Source: Bugula neritina (Eukaryota; Bryozoa; Gymnolaemata; Cheilostomatida; Bugulidae). From it: 64,000 nucleotides of DNA. Below the pieces are notes generated by a model. It worked only from the letters and a program-made list of their open reading frames with translations. It searched no databases and had not been told where the DNA came from. The DNA is taken from positions 124,001-188,000 of the forward strand of contig OZ037771.1 of the NCBI GenBank assembly GCA_964035545.1, given 5' to 3'. Of this stretch, positions 32,894 to 54,227 are shown in pieces. A program made the translations under genes and the position numbers. Position 1 is the first letter of the stretch. Each line of letters opens with the position of its first letter.

Positions 32894-34092
32894 CCTTAGC
32901 AACTACACCTTTGCTTTCACTAAACCGTCACACCTTTACATCTCACTCAACCATCACACCTCTACACCTCACTAAACTGTCACACCTCTGCTTTTCACTA
33001 AACCGTCACACCTCTACATTTCATATTTCAATCTACCTCTAAAGATCTGTGTTATTAGTGAAGCAGCTGTCTCTCACACCGCCTACAACACTTGCATGTG
33101 TCTTCAACACGCCTAGTATTCCTGTTATTACTATCACCATGACAACTACCACTGGCGTTACCATAACAACTACTATCTTTCTATCATTTCTATTTATGTG
33201 TTGAGAATTATTTTCCATTGTCACTGTTTTTCTTGAAGTTGTAGTTTTTGGCTGTGTACAGACTATGGAAATGGCTGGTGTTTGGATTAATTGCTAATTC
33301 AAACAATATACAAAACTTTATTAACATTCTTAGCTATTTAACACATCATAATTATTGTATACTTGCAAACTTTATATACTAGCATAATAAATGTAGCAAC
33401 CTACTATCATCATGGCCTGGTTTGTAATGTACATTGAATCTGATGGTATAATACATGCATATTTATTACCTGCTAGGGCAACACCTGGGCTAATCTCACA
33501 ACTCTGATGCATGTACTACCTGCTAGGGCAACACCTGGGCTAATCTCACAATTATGATGCATGTACTACCTGCTAGGGCAACACCTGGGCTACACTGACA
33601 CATAGTTTGAAACCAAAACATCTACTGTTGGTCAATTGAAAGCCTGCAGCTGAAGGCATTGGGAAAAAGCTGGAAATGTGCCAGAATTTCACCTTTCAGA
33701 TAAACATAAAGATCTTTATTTTAAAATTAAAACAAAATTCTTAAAAAATATAAAAATATAAAATAATCAAAGAAGACTAAACACTCCCTTATATTATAAA
33801 TCAATATATCAGAATAAATTTTTTTGTAAATATCTAAATAATGGTGTTGATGTCACCAGAAACAAAATAACACCCATACACATCAATGTCAGAAACATGC
33901 AACAGTTTTGAAAACATTTTATCACAAATTAGGTTCACAGGATGTGAGCCGAGGAGGTAATGGTGACTTGGTATATACCTACAGTTTATGTACTGCATTA
34001 ATGTACACTAGTACTATTAATATATAAATATAAATACAGCACATAATCTGTACGTATGCTAAATACTGACAGTATTGCGTGTTTAGGGAAGT
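32894..34092. other. Convergent intergenic DNA, ABCC / HOIP
   Basis: Holds the ABCC 3' UTR with AATAAA at 33386-33391 (+) and a candidate minus-strand polyadenylation signal at 33715-33720 for HOIP. Three copies of a 50-bp unit (core ctgctagggcaacacctggg) lie at 33465-33590. Degenerate cacaccty/aaactgtc repeats occur at 32920-33020. Confidence 0.6.
33465..33590. repeat. 50-bp repeat, three copies, intergenic
   Basis: acacctgggc recurs at 33481, 33531 and 33581. Confidence 0.9.
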
Positions 34093-43770
<9,678 letters not shown>

Positions 43771-45636
43771 TATAGTCTAGCTAAGATAACATATACAGAT
43801 TACAGATTATAATCATAAACTGACGACACACAATACGAGTGAATATCTAGAAACATGTCAATAGTCTTCCGTGACAGCATTGAAAATTTAATGCAAAAAG
43901 CATATGATGTAGAGAGCAAAATATAAAGTATAGCAGCTTGAAGCGTCAATACATGTATGCCTACTACCTAACCCACTACCAAAGAATTTACAAGTATTAT
44001 AACTTCATTGGTTTCAGTGATTGATATGTACTGTAGTAGTAAGACTAATACTGCACAAAACAGGCTATGTTGATACATGAATATACATATATTTAATTAA
44101 CTAATTATTCGTTATGGTAACTATAATTAGTTATAACTATTATCATTAGTACGTGTACTCATACTAGAGCCACTAGTTTTATTTGAGTTACTTATATTTA
44201 TAACCAGTCGACTACTAGGAACTTTAGACTTGACATTAATATTAATAAAATAACTAAAAGTAAAATAAAAATAAAAATTGAAAATTTTACGCAGTAAGTG
44301 TAACTCAGTCACAGAGAGAGTAGCTTACCCCTAAAGTGTTAGTTTGAGCTACAAACTTAATTTAATATGCTTAACGCCACAATGACGATACTGATAGACT
44401 GACACTGCCTACTGACTACTCATAGTCATACGGAGGCTAAAACTAAAAGTTACACTTATTTAAGTCATTCTTTGAGTTAGAGTAAAATCAAATTTAAAAT
44501 AGTAAAATATAACCACATCAACATATACATATGGTTTGAACTACACCACGATTACAAGTATTGTTTTATCGTATAAATAGTAACGTTTAAAAGCCTGACA
44601 GTGATTGAGTTTCTTGAAATACTTAGTGTTTTTTCTTTATGAAGCTGTATGAAAACTGAACGCTTGAGGAAGCTTAGGCGTTTGGGTTTTCCCCGAGGTT
44701 GTCTGTTAGCACGTCGCTACGCTCTGTTTGTAACATAGTAAAAGTTTTATCAAACTATAACTAGTTCATATCCGTTTGTCATAAAGTACCCGCATTAAAA
44801 TAACCCGGTGTTACTTTTAGTTGCAACAATATTTTTACTAATAAATGTTTAAATTTAATTTGTTTTAAATTGCTAAAAAATGTTTTAAACCAATTCATCA
44901 ATCACACAACGGACAAATTACCTCTCAACTTAGAAGGGCCGACTAGTTGTCTGCCCTTAGATTGAAAACTGCCCATGACCTGTTCTAGGCCTAGCATTCA
45001 AGAGCTCATAACATATAAATCATACTATCTATATGTATAGAAGAGAATTTTTATTAATATAGATTCCTGAGTTAGCATATAAACACCAAGTTTATCATTA
45101 AATACTGTTAGCTATCACCAGTCACACTACTGGATTGCTGTCAACGTTCCCACTACTTGCCGTCTGTCATCTACCACATCACTAGCCGCTGCCCGGCACA
45201 CTGCTAAAATTTTGTCACCATCGGTAGTGCATAACTACTGTTTGTATGGAAACCAACTAAAGTTACTCATTATACACGATGTTCACACAGTAATAATGTA
45301 CAGGTATGCACAGTCCCAGAAAGCTGTTTTACTGCTTTATAACAACCATGATTGTAGATATGAATCTATCCTTTTTTAGATTCCTAATTATATGTGTTGA
45401 ATATTAAAAAACCAAGACACATAGTTTACAAAGATAAAATTTATAATTTATTAATACGGTAAAAGTTACAGCATTTTAGTATCTCAGTATTTACACGTAT
45501 GCATGATTACAAGAAATGGAGAGCAGATATATTATAGTATAAAATATAATTTACAGAATAATAAAGTATTGATTACATAAGACAGACTATGCACATAGTA
45601 TGTAGACAGCGGGTTATACAAGTGAGAGTTGCCTTC
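43771..45636. other. Intergenic DNA, HOIP 5' side / EIF1AD 3' side
   Basis: AT-rich DNA with no coding signal. A minus-strand polyadenylation signal for EIF1AD is at 45447-45452. The HOIP promoter must lie just above 43770; no element can be singled out. Confidence 0.5.
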
Positions 45637-47122
45637 TCAGTCATCCTCATTATCGGAGTTGTCTTTCCTAAGAGCAGGTCTGTTGGGATTGCTAATACAA
45701 TCATCATCTGATTGATCAGAATCACTGTAACTAGGGGGTAGCATGTCACTGTCAATCGGGGAGTTGTCGCACTTCTTCTCTGTTTTACTATCTGTGAATG
45801 ACTGCGGCCTGCAACCCATCTTATTATACATATCATCGTATACCATATCACCATATACTGCACAATATACTGCACAATATACTGTATATTATACTATATA
45901 ATATACACTATACAGTATATACTATATAATATACACTATACGGTATATACTATATAATATACACTATACGGTATATACTATTTAATATACACTATACAGT
46001 ATATACTATATAATATACACTATACGGTATATACTATATAATATACAATATACAGTATATACTATATAATATACACTCTATAATATACACTATACAGTAT
46101 ATACTATATAATATACACTATATAATATACAATATACAGTATATACTATATAATATACACTATATACTATATAATATACACTATACACTATATACTATAT
46201 AATATACACTATACAGTATATAGTAGTATATACTATATATTATACACTATACGGTATACGGTATATACTATATAATATACACTATACGGTATATACTATA
46301 CTATATAATATACTATATATTATACAATAATAAACTCACCACAAGCCATTCTCTTTGATGTATTTAATCTGCTCTTTATACAAAATGGCGGTTATTTCAG
46401 CCTTCACCTTGTCTCCTTCTTCAATGGGAGTCACCATAATGTAGTCATCTGGTAATTATCAACAGTGTAGAGTGTTTAGTATCAACAGTATAGAGTGTTT
46501 AGTATCAACAGTATATAGTGTTTAGTATTAACAGTATAGAGTGTTTAGTATCAACAGTATAAAGTGTTTAGTATCAACAGTATAGAGTGTTTAGTATCAA
46601 CAGTATATAGTGTTTAATATCAACAGTGTAGAGTAAGTATTAGTTAAACTTACTTTTTTTTATCCATACATTCCTTCTAAACTTCGTAGGCATGCTGACT
46701 AAGAACTTGTTATTGGCAGCATCACACACCTAAAATATACAGTATCCAGGTTGGTATCACATACAGAATATCAGCAGCCGTAGAGTTGGCAGCACACACC
46801 TCATATAGAGATGGCAGCACACACCTCATATAGAGTTGGCAGCACACACCTCATATAGAGATGGCAGCACACACCTCATGTAGAGATGGCAGCACACACC
46901 TCATATAGAGTTGGCAGCACACACCTCATATAGAGATGGCAGCACACACCTCATATAGAGTTAACAGCACACACCTCATGTAGAGTTAACAGCACATACC
47001 TCATGTAAATTATTCCCACAACTCGTCATGACACGCACTATCTTCTGGTTTTTTTCTGGAAGGACAAAGTCATCCAGAACCTCTTTGATAACATATTTTC
47101 TCTTTGTAGCTTTAGAAGTCAT
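45637..47122 (-). CDS. EIF1AD: EIF1AD, eIF1A-domain protein, four exons
   Basis: Small nuclear/cytoplasmic S1-like OB-fold RNA-binding protein related to translation factor eIF1A. Exons: 47122-47000, 46729-46654, 46448-46340, 45808-45637; in phase, 159 aa (human 165). Segments line up with human EIF1AD along the whole length: start [64 protein letters not shown], then a C-terminal acidic Asp/Ser tail ending DNEDD. The start is the first ATG of the conserved N-terminus. Introns 1-3 all carry tandem repeats, and intron 1 duplicates its own donor. Predicted polyadenylation signal is 185 bp past the stop. Confidence 0.94.
45840..46325. repeat. TA-rich minisatellite, EIF1AD intron 3
   Basis: Irregular array around atactatataatatacacta, alternating with acagt or acggt modules. 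Confidence 0.9.
46460..46635 (-). repeat. 23-bp minisatellite, EIF1AD intron 2
   Basis: About seven copies of tagtatcaacagtatagagt (then gtt), beginning near the acceptor of exon 3. Confidence 0.9.
46780..47003 (-). repeat. 25-bp donor-containing minisatellite, EIF1AD intron 1
   Basis: Exon 1 ends TTACATGAG/GTATGTGCTG on the minus strand. Eight to nine 25-bp units each contain ATGAG/GTGTGTGCTG. Confidence 0.93.
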
Positions 47123-47124
47123 TG

Positions 47125-47350
47125 TCTACAATAACATCTACTAGTATACAAGTCTACAATAACATCTACTAGTATACAAGCCTACAATAACATCTACTAG
47201 TATACAAGTCTACAATAACATCTACTAGTATACAAGTCTACAATAACATCTACTAGTATACAAGCCTACAATAACATCTACTAGTATACAAGTCTACATG
47301 ACATCTACTAGTATACAAGTCTACATGACATCTACTAGTATACAAGCCTA
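47125..47350. repeat. 28-bp minisatellite at the 5' edge of EIF1AD
   Basis: Eight copies around acaataacatctactagtat, starting three bases upstream of the EIF1AD start codon; this would be 5' UTR or promoter-proximal sequence. Confidence 0.9.
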
Positions 47351-47489
47351 CAATAACCGAGCAAACACCTACTCGTTATCATTCATTAGAATAGCGCAAA
47401 AACATCATTTCCAAAAATACTCATGTTTGTTTTCAACATGTTGACAATCTCCATGAGAACACTTTATAAACTCACTCACACAAGTTTAT

Positions 47490-47870
47490 AGTTGTTTCCC
47501 TGTGAGAAACCGCTGATAGAAAGGTTTTTTTGTTAAAGCGGGCAAAGGACTTACTTAAATGAGGCACAGGAGTAATTATGACTAGATGCTCTTCCTAACA
47601 TCACCAACGGCCTTTGTCCGGCTCGAACCCATGACCTCGTGTTTACTAGGCAAACGCTCTAACCCCTAGACCCATGGCTGCTCCCTTGTGAGAACACTTG
47701 ATGAAAAAGGTTTTTAAACAAACTAAGAACATGCTTTTTATTGTGACAAAAAAAAGAATTATGACTGAATGACCTTTCTACCATTTCTAATGATCATTTT
47801 TAGGACTTGAACCACAAACCTGTGTTGACTACTATATTAGGCCAATGCTCTAGCCACTGGACAACCATTA
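47490..47870 (-). mobile_element. Pair of tRNA-derived SINE-like elements
   Basis: Two related copies in tandem, both minus strand. Copy 1 (about 47490-47695) has a Pol III B box, GGGTTCGAGCC, at 47630-47620 and an A-box-like CTAGGGGTTAGAGCG about 40 nt upstream. Copy 2 (about 47696-47870) has GGTTCAAGTCC at 47813-47803 and GGCTAGAGCATTGG. The tails (tccctgtgagaa... / tcccttgtgagaa...) also match each other. No poly(A) or target-site duplication was identified. Confidence 0.6.
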
Positions 47871-50073
47871 CTGCACAAAACACTTACACGATTTTCAAAG
47901 AAACAATAGCTGAGTACTAAAAAGTTCATCCCCAACATTAACTGTGAACAATATTGAAGATGCAATCATAATCATGACCGTAACCGGTAACAATCATGAA
48001 AAAGTTGAAGTACAACAAATATAATACTAATTTCTTAATTTAAATTATAATACCAAGTCTAATAGTAACATTTTAACTTTAGATTTAGATTACAATAAAT
48101 ATAAGTATTAATATTATAACTATAAGTATTAGTATTAACTATTAGTATTAGTATTAGCATTATCATTATGATAAAGTGATTATGAAAGTCAAATTGAAAT
48201 TGAATGTTCATAAACTTGAAGAAGGTGAAAAGTAATATCAGTATTACATTTGCTATTGGCACATTATTAATAATATCATTTCTATTGTTATTAATATTGT
48301 TATAAATATAAAATAATAGTGATGATTTAAATTAAAATCATTCACATTCACAAACTGAAACTGAAACTCAGACTGAGACTCCAAGTAATCTAAATCTCAA
48401 TACGTTTTAGAAAACATAAAAAACGTACACAAATTTATTAATTTGAAGCTAAATAATGGAAATGTTTACATTTTAATTATACATTTCAATATTCATACTG
48501 ATAGTGATATGCTCGTACAAAATAAAATATTACTATTACTATTAGTGATTAGCTTACGTCGTCATCATGATTATAACTAATGTTATCATTTAAATTACTA
48601 AGTTGACTCACTACACGTGAATAAACTGTAATATTCACTGAGCTGGAATAGACGAGGTTACATTACAAAGTACACCCGTACCCATTCCAGTTAATAATTA
48701 TTGAGTTCATTAGTAATATTCAAAGGGGTAGTGTTCGAACGATACACGATTCAACAGTCAAACAATTATTACTTTCTTAGAAACACAGGCATTCCTAGCT
48801 ACTCAAACAAAGGCAAATGTCGGAAAGAGGGAAAAGTGCGACGGCAATTGTATCGTCAATAGAAATCAATTTGTCCAATAACATCGCTGATTACAGCGAA
48901 TTTTTTCTTGCTGTCGAATTAAAATAGTTCAAGCAGAGCTCTCTAATTACTTAGAGTTGCTCACTATCAAGTTGAGTTAATTTTTCTGTCTAAACCATCA
49001 TCACTTCAGGATCAAGTTCATCTTGAACCGCAATATTAATATGAAGTTGAACATCAACCGAATCATAGATCATTGTCATAATCATAATATTGATTTTAAA
49101 TGTAGTGGTAATTTATTAATAATAAATATAATAATATTAATAATATTAATGAATATTAACTAAAATATTAATAATTAATATTAATAATATTAATTACTAA
49201 TCTTAATGATGATCTAAACGTAAAACTATATCAGGATATTGATAGTAATAATCATTATTGTTCTCAATATCATAATTCATATGCTTAAATTTAAATTGAT
49301 TGATCATCATGGTCTGTTGACGTTGTTGTTGACTTTACCACGTTTCATCATTACTCACTGTTGACTTCTGCTATTGAGTATTGACATTCACCTTGTCATT
49401 ATCAGTATTTTTATCTTTCACACAAATTAGTTTTACACTAGCATTGTGACTGTCATAATCATTATAATGATCATCATTATGATAATCATAATGACATTAT
49501 GATTGTCATTGTGATTATCATTGACATGAATTATGATTAATTTTTTTCTCGTCAAGTGTAACTTAGTATAAGTATAACTATATTTATTCAATTTTTAGTA
49601 ACATTCACAATAATCGCTTTATAATTACCTTAACTTATCGTTAATTTATAAAATTAATAAATACTATTAAATTGTCATCTACTCTGTAGGATTCTGATAA
49701 ATCGCATTGCTGAAATGTTAGCCATAAATTCTTATATTATACTAATAATACTAATAGGCATAGCTAATGATTGCTATTCAATTTACTTCAACTATAGCTG
49801 TAGCTGTAAGCAGTTTGTTTAGGATTAAAAGTTTCTTTAACTTTTCCTCAACTGTAGTCCTCGTTATAACAATTGCTCCTGGTAGCCTAGTTAAATAAGT
49901 TTTGTGCGATGTAAAGATAAACCTAAGTGGTCATGGTATTGATATGAGATGAATGCTGTTTGCAGAATCTGCCATCTTTCTCTGTGCCCTAAAAGACTTG
50001 CTAGTTCAACTATTCTTTGCTCCGTGTTTTCTGGCATCAGATTCTAGCAGATTTCTTCACACTAGACAAGACA
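47871..50073. other. Intergenic DNA between EIF1AD and EIF4E2 (divergent)
   Basis: Very AT-rich DNA, with clusters of short self-complementary cat/atg runs (e.g. 49450-49530). No gene, tRNA or repeat array is seen. It holds the EIF4E2 promoter; its exact site is not visible. Confidence 0.5.
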
Positions 50074-53000
50074 ATGGACAGCAACAAATTTAGTGCGTGA
50101 GTATACATACTAGTCATATACATGATATTCTCATATACTAATCCTATACATATTGTCATATACTAGTCATATATTGCCATATGCTAGTCATATATGCTAG
50201 TCATATATGCTAGTCATATATGCTAGTCATATATGCTAGTCGTATATGCTAGTCGTATATGCTAGTCGTATATGCTAGTCATATATGCTAGTCATATATG
50301 CTAGTCATATATGCTAGTCATATATGCTAGTCGTATATGCTAGTCGTATATGCTAGTCATATATGCTAGTCATATATGCTAGTCATATATATTGGTCACA
50401 TGACTGCTAACACTGTTTGGCTTGTTTAGTTTAAAAGGGGATGACAGTGATGTAAGTGAAGATGAGGAATCTAAATCTAAGGACATTCTAAAGATACCAG
50501 TACAAGTATGTTACATTCACAGAGCATACTGTATTTCACCACTAAAGTATAGCATTCTTCTATGTCAAAGATAACAACTCTCACTCACTGTTTTACCACA
50601 GAAAGTTGAATGTCCGGAGGGGGAGCACCGACTCCAATATAACTACTCTTTATGGTTCTCTCGGAAAACTCCTGGGAAATCTAATCAAAGTTATGATCAG
50701 CACCTCAAGCATGTCACAACGTTTCCATCAGTAAGTCCTGTGCTGTCACATGTCTAGTGTCGCATGCCTAGTGTCGCATGTCTAGTGTCGCATGCCTAGT
50801 GTCGCATGTCTAGTGTCGCATGTCTAGTGTCACATGTCTAGTGTCGCATGTCTAGTATCACATGTCTAGTGTCACATGTCTAGTGTCACATGTCTAGTGT
50901 CACATGTCTAGTGTCACGTGCCTAGTGTCGCATGTCTAGTGTCACATGTCTAGTGTCACATGTCTAGTGTCACATGTCTAGTGTCACGTGCCTAGTGTCG
51001 CATGTCTAGTGTCACATGTCTAGTGTCACATGTCTACATTGGCTACACTATATACGCTCTACACTATTATATACACTGTATATGCTGTCTAGTAGCAACA
51101 CTTACACTGTCTAGTAGCTGCCCTTACACTGTCTAGTAGCTGCCCTTACACTGTCTAGTAGCAACACTTACACTGTCTAGTAGCAACACTTACACTGTCT
51201 AGTAGCAACACTTACACTGTCTAGTAGCAACACTTACACTGTCTAGTAGCAACACTTACACTGTCTAGTAGCAACACTTACACTGTCTAGTAGCAACACT
51301 TACACTGACAGTTTTGATTTTAGGTGGAGAGGTTCTGGGCATATTACAGTCACATATCTCGACCCAGTGATCTCTCTGGTCACAGTGATTATCATTTATT
51401 TAAAGAAACTATTCGACCAATGTGGGAGGTCAGTGCACATTTATAGTTTATCTGCTAATAGAATGTATGTAGTACGTCACATCACTGTAAGTAGTATGTC
51501 ACATGACTGTATATAGTACGTCACATCACTGTATTTAGTACATAGTGATGTATTTAGTATGTCACATGACTGTATGTAGTATGTCACATGACTGTATGTA
51601 GTACGTCACATGACTGTATGTAGGATGAAGCTAACCGAGAAGGTGGTAAGTGGATTGTTCGACTAAAGAAAGGTCTGGCATCTCGTTGCTGGGAGAACCT
51701 GATCGTGGCGATGTTGGGGGAACAGTTTATGGTGGGCGAAGAAATCTGTGGGGCTGTAATCTCTCTAAGATACCAGGTAGCGTGTAAGTCAGTACTCTGT
51801 AGTCAAGTCAGTACTCTGTAGTCAAGTCAGTACTCTGTAGTCAAGTCAGTACTCTGTAGTCAAGTCAGTACTCTGTAGTCAAGTCAGTACTCTGTAGTCA
51901 AGTCAATGCTCTGTAGTCAAGTCTGTACTCTGTAGTCAAGTCAGTACTCTGTAGTCAAGTCTGTACTCTGTAGTCAAGTCAGTACTCTGTAGTCAAGTCA
52001 GTACTCTGTAGTCAAGTCAGTACTCTGTAGTCAAGTCAGTACTCTGTAGTCAAGTCAGTACTCTGTAGTCAAGTCAGTACTCTGTAGTCAAGTCAATGCT
52101 CTGTAGTCAAGTCAGTACTCTGTAGTCAAGTCAGTACTCTGTAGTCAAGTCAGTGCTCTGTAGTCAAGTCAGTGCTCTGTAGTCAAGTCAGTGCTCTGTA
52201 GTCAAGTCAGTGCTCTGTAGTCAAGTCAGTGTGACATACTCTCGAACTGTTTGCAGGAAGACATTCTCTCGTTATGGAACAGAACTGCGTGTGACACTGT
52301 GGTCACATCACGCATACGAGACACGTTGAAGCGGGTTCTGAATTTACCTCCCAACACAATAATGGAGTACAAAACTCACAACGACAGTATCAAGTGAGTG
52401 ACAACTCCCAGCATTAGCATCCTCTGTCTACTCTGTGTATCTATCTATTGTCTATAGATCTCCCATCTGTCTACTGTGTATATCTATCTATTGTCTATAG
52501 ATCTCCCATCTGTCTACTGTGTATATCTATCTATTGTCTATATATCTCCCATCTGTCTACTGTGTGTATATCTATTGTCTATATATCTCCCATCTGTCTA
52601 CTGTGTGTGTATCTATCTATTGTCTATAGATCTCCCATCTGTCTACTGTGTGTATATCTATCTATTGTCTATATATCTCCCATCTGTCTACTGTGTGTAT
52701 ATCTATTTATTGTCTATAATATATCTCCCATCTGTCTACTGTGTATCTATCTATTGTCTATATGTCTCCCATCTGTCTACTGTGTGTATATCTATTTATT
52801 GTCTATATATCTCCCATCTGTCTACTGTGTGTATATCTATTTATTGTCTATATATCTCCCATCTGTCTACTGTGTGTATATCTATTGTCTATAGATCTCC
52901 CATCTGTCTACTGTGTGTATATCTATTTATTGTCTATATATCTCCCATCTGTCTACTGTGTGTATATCTATTGTCTATATATCTCCCATCTGTCTACTGT

Positions 53001-53406
53001 GTGTATATCTATTGTCTATATATCTCCCATCTGTCTACTGTGTGTATATCTATTTATTGTCTATATATCTCCCATCTGTCTACTGTGTGTATATCTATTT
53101 ATTGTCTATATATCTCCCATCTGTCTACTGTGTATATCTATTTATTGTCTATATATCTCCCATCTGTCTACTGTGTGTATATCTATCTATTGTCTATATA
53201 TCTCCCATCTGTCTACTGTGTGTATATCTATCTAGTGTCTATCTACTGTGTATAGGTTTATGCTATTTTAAGTTAGAAGTATACATTTGGTTATTAGTTG
53301 TATTGTGGCATTCCACTGTGTGGTAACATTTCTCTCTTACCACCGGAATATCCTTTATTACAGGGACAAGTCAAGCTACAGAAACACTGACGTGTTTATG
53401 AGGTAA
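50074..53406 (+). CDS. EIF4E2: EIF4E2 / 4EHP cap-binding protein, seven exons
   Basis: eIF4E-family protein that binds the mRNA m7G cap and represses translation (with GIGYF partners in animals). Exons: 50074-50096, 50430-50505, 50602-50730, 51324-51428, 51624-51776, 52257-52393, 53364-53406; in phase, 221 aa. Near-identical blocks to human 4EHP: MDSNKFSALK, LQYNYSLWFSRKTPG, RPSDLSGHSDYHLFKE, IRPMWEDEAN, ASRCWENLI..MLGEQFMVGEE, RIRDTLKRVLNLPPN, IMEYKTHNDSIK. The cap-stacking Tyr (QSYDQ) and Trp (RPMWE) typical of 4EHP are both present. The C-terminus (KDKSSYRNTDVFMR) is shorter and different from human. Plus-strand polyadenylation signals at 53584-53589 and 53831-53836. Every longer intron holds a minisatellite. 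Confidence 0.97.
50160..50395 (+). repeat. 13-bp minisatellite, EIF4E2 intron 1
   Basis: About 17 copies of gctagtcatatat with cgtatat variants. Confidence 0.95.
50745..51035 (+). repeat. 14-bp minisatellite, EIF4E2 intron 3
   Basis: About 20 copies of tgtctagtgtcaca and close variants. Confidence 0.95.
51080..51308 (+). repeat. 22-bp minisatellite, EIF4E2 intron 3
   Basis: About ten copies of tagtagcaacacttacactg-type units (22 bp), a second array in the same intron. Confidence 0.95.
51470..51622 (+). repeat. ~22-bp repeat, EIF4E2 intron 4
   Basis: Seven imperfect copies of tgtatgtagtatgtcacatg. The last one (ctgtatgtag) ends in the acceptor of exon 5. Confidence 0.85.
51785..52230 (+). 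repeat. 19-bp minisatellite, EIF4E2 intron 5
   Basis: About 23 copies of gtcaagtcagtactctgta. The intron begins gtagcgtgtaagtcagtactctgt, so the unit derives from sequence a few bases past the donor. Confidence 0.95.
52440..53240 (+). repeat. ~43-47-bp minisatellite, EIF4E2 intron 6
   Basis: About 18 copies around tctcccatctgtctactgtg with tatctatctattgtctata. The three reading frames all look open because of the repeat. Confidence 0.95.
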
Positions 53407-54227
53407 CAAACACTACATGATCCACATACCCCACTGTGCAGTATAGCCATTATATCTACATACTCAGACCACTGGATACATCTACATAAATACTGATATC
53501 ACTAGACACGTCTATATAGATACTGATATCACTGGATATGGATACATCTAAGCATTGGTGCATCTCTGCCAATAGTCATGCTGAATAAAATGGTGCAAAT
53601 TCTCATTTTGAAAATAATATTTGGTAAACTTTCATAAATACAAACAAATTTTACTCTTTCATCAGTTGTGTTTCTTATCATTCTGCTTGAATATCAGAAA
53701 TTGCTTCCCCGATAATTTAAACATCCATATTTGTGAAGCAACCTTAAATTAAATTACATATTAATTTGAATTTGGAAGACAACCAAAAAGGTATTTATTC
53801 TGCATTGAAATGTTATTGTAAAAATTAAGTAATAAACTGAAGAAGTATTCGAAATGATTTTGTATGGCAGCCTTGTTTATTTCAATTTATAATTATAAGT
53901 ATAAACACTTCAACTTTAAGTTAATGTAGAACGTAGTTGAACCGCCAGGTAAACTCAAAGCTTTGTTCTACACGACGGTATATCAGGTGAGACCCTTTTG
54001 AAGTAAGCGAAAGATTCCAGCTCTACTGTGAAATAATCTGTCTGGTTTATAAACATGAGTAACCTGTGTACTAGTAGGGGAGACTTAACCTGTGTACTAG
54101 TAGGGGAGACTTAACCTGTGTACTAGTAGGGGAGACTGAGGGAGTAGCCAGTAGTACTGGTAGCAACACAGGATGTGTGTGGCAGCCATATTATCTTGAG
54201 ATGACCTAGCAGCAAGGTGAAGGATGT
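53407..54227. other. Convergent intergenic DNA, EIF4E2 / pseudokinase gene
   Basis: Polyadenylation signals for the plus strand at 53584-53589 and 53831-53836, and for the minus strand at 53876-53881. Three 26-bp copies (core tgtactagtaggggagactt) lie at 54065-54140. Confidence 0.6.

Noticed and set aside
47590-47695. Functional tRNA gene
   Set aside because: A and B boxes are present, but the acceptor and anticodon stems do not form a convincing cloverleaf, and a diverged tandem copy lies beside it; a SINE-like origin fits better.
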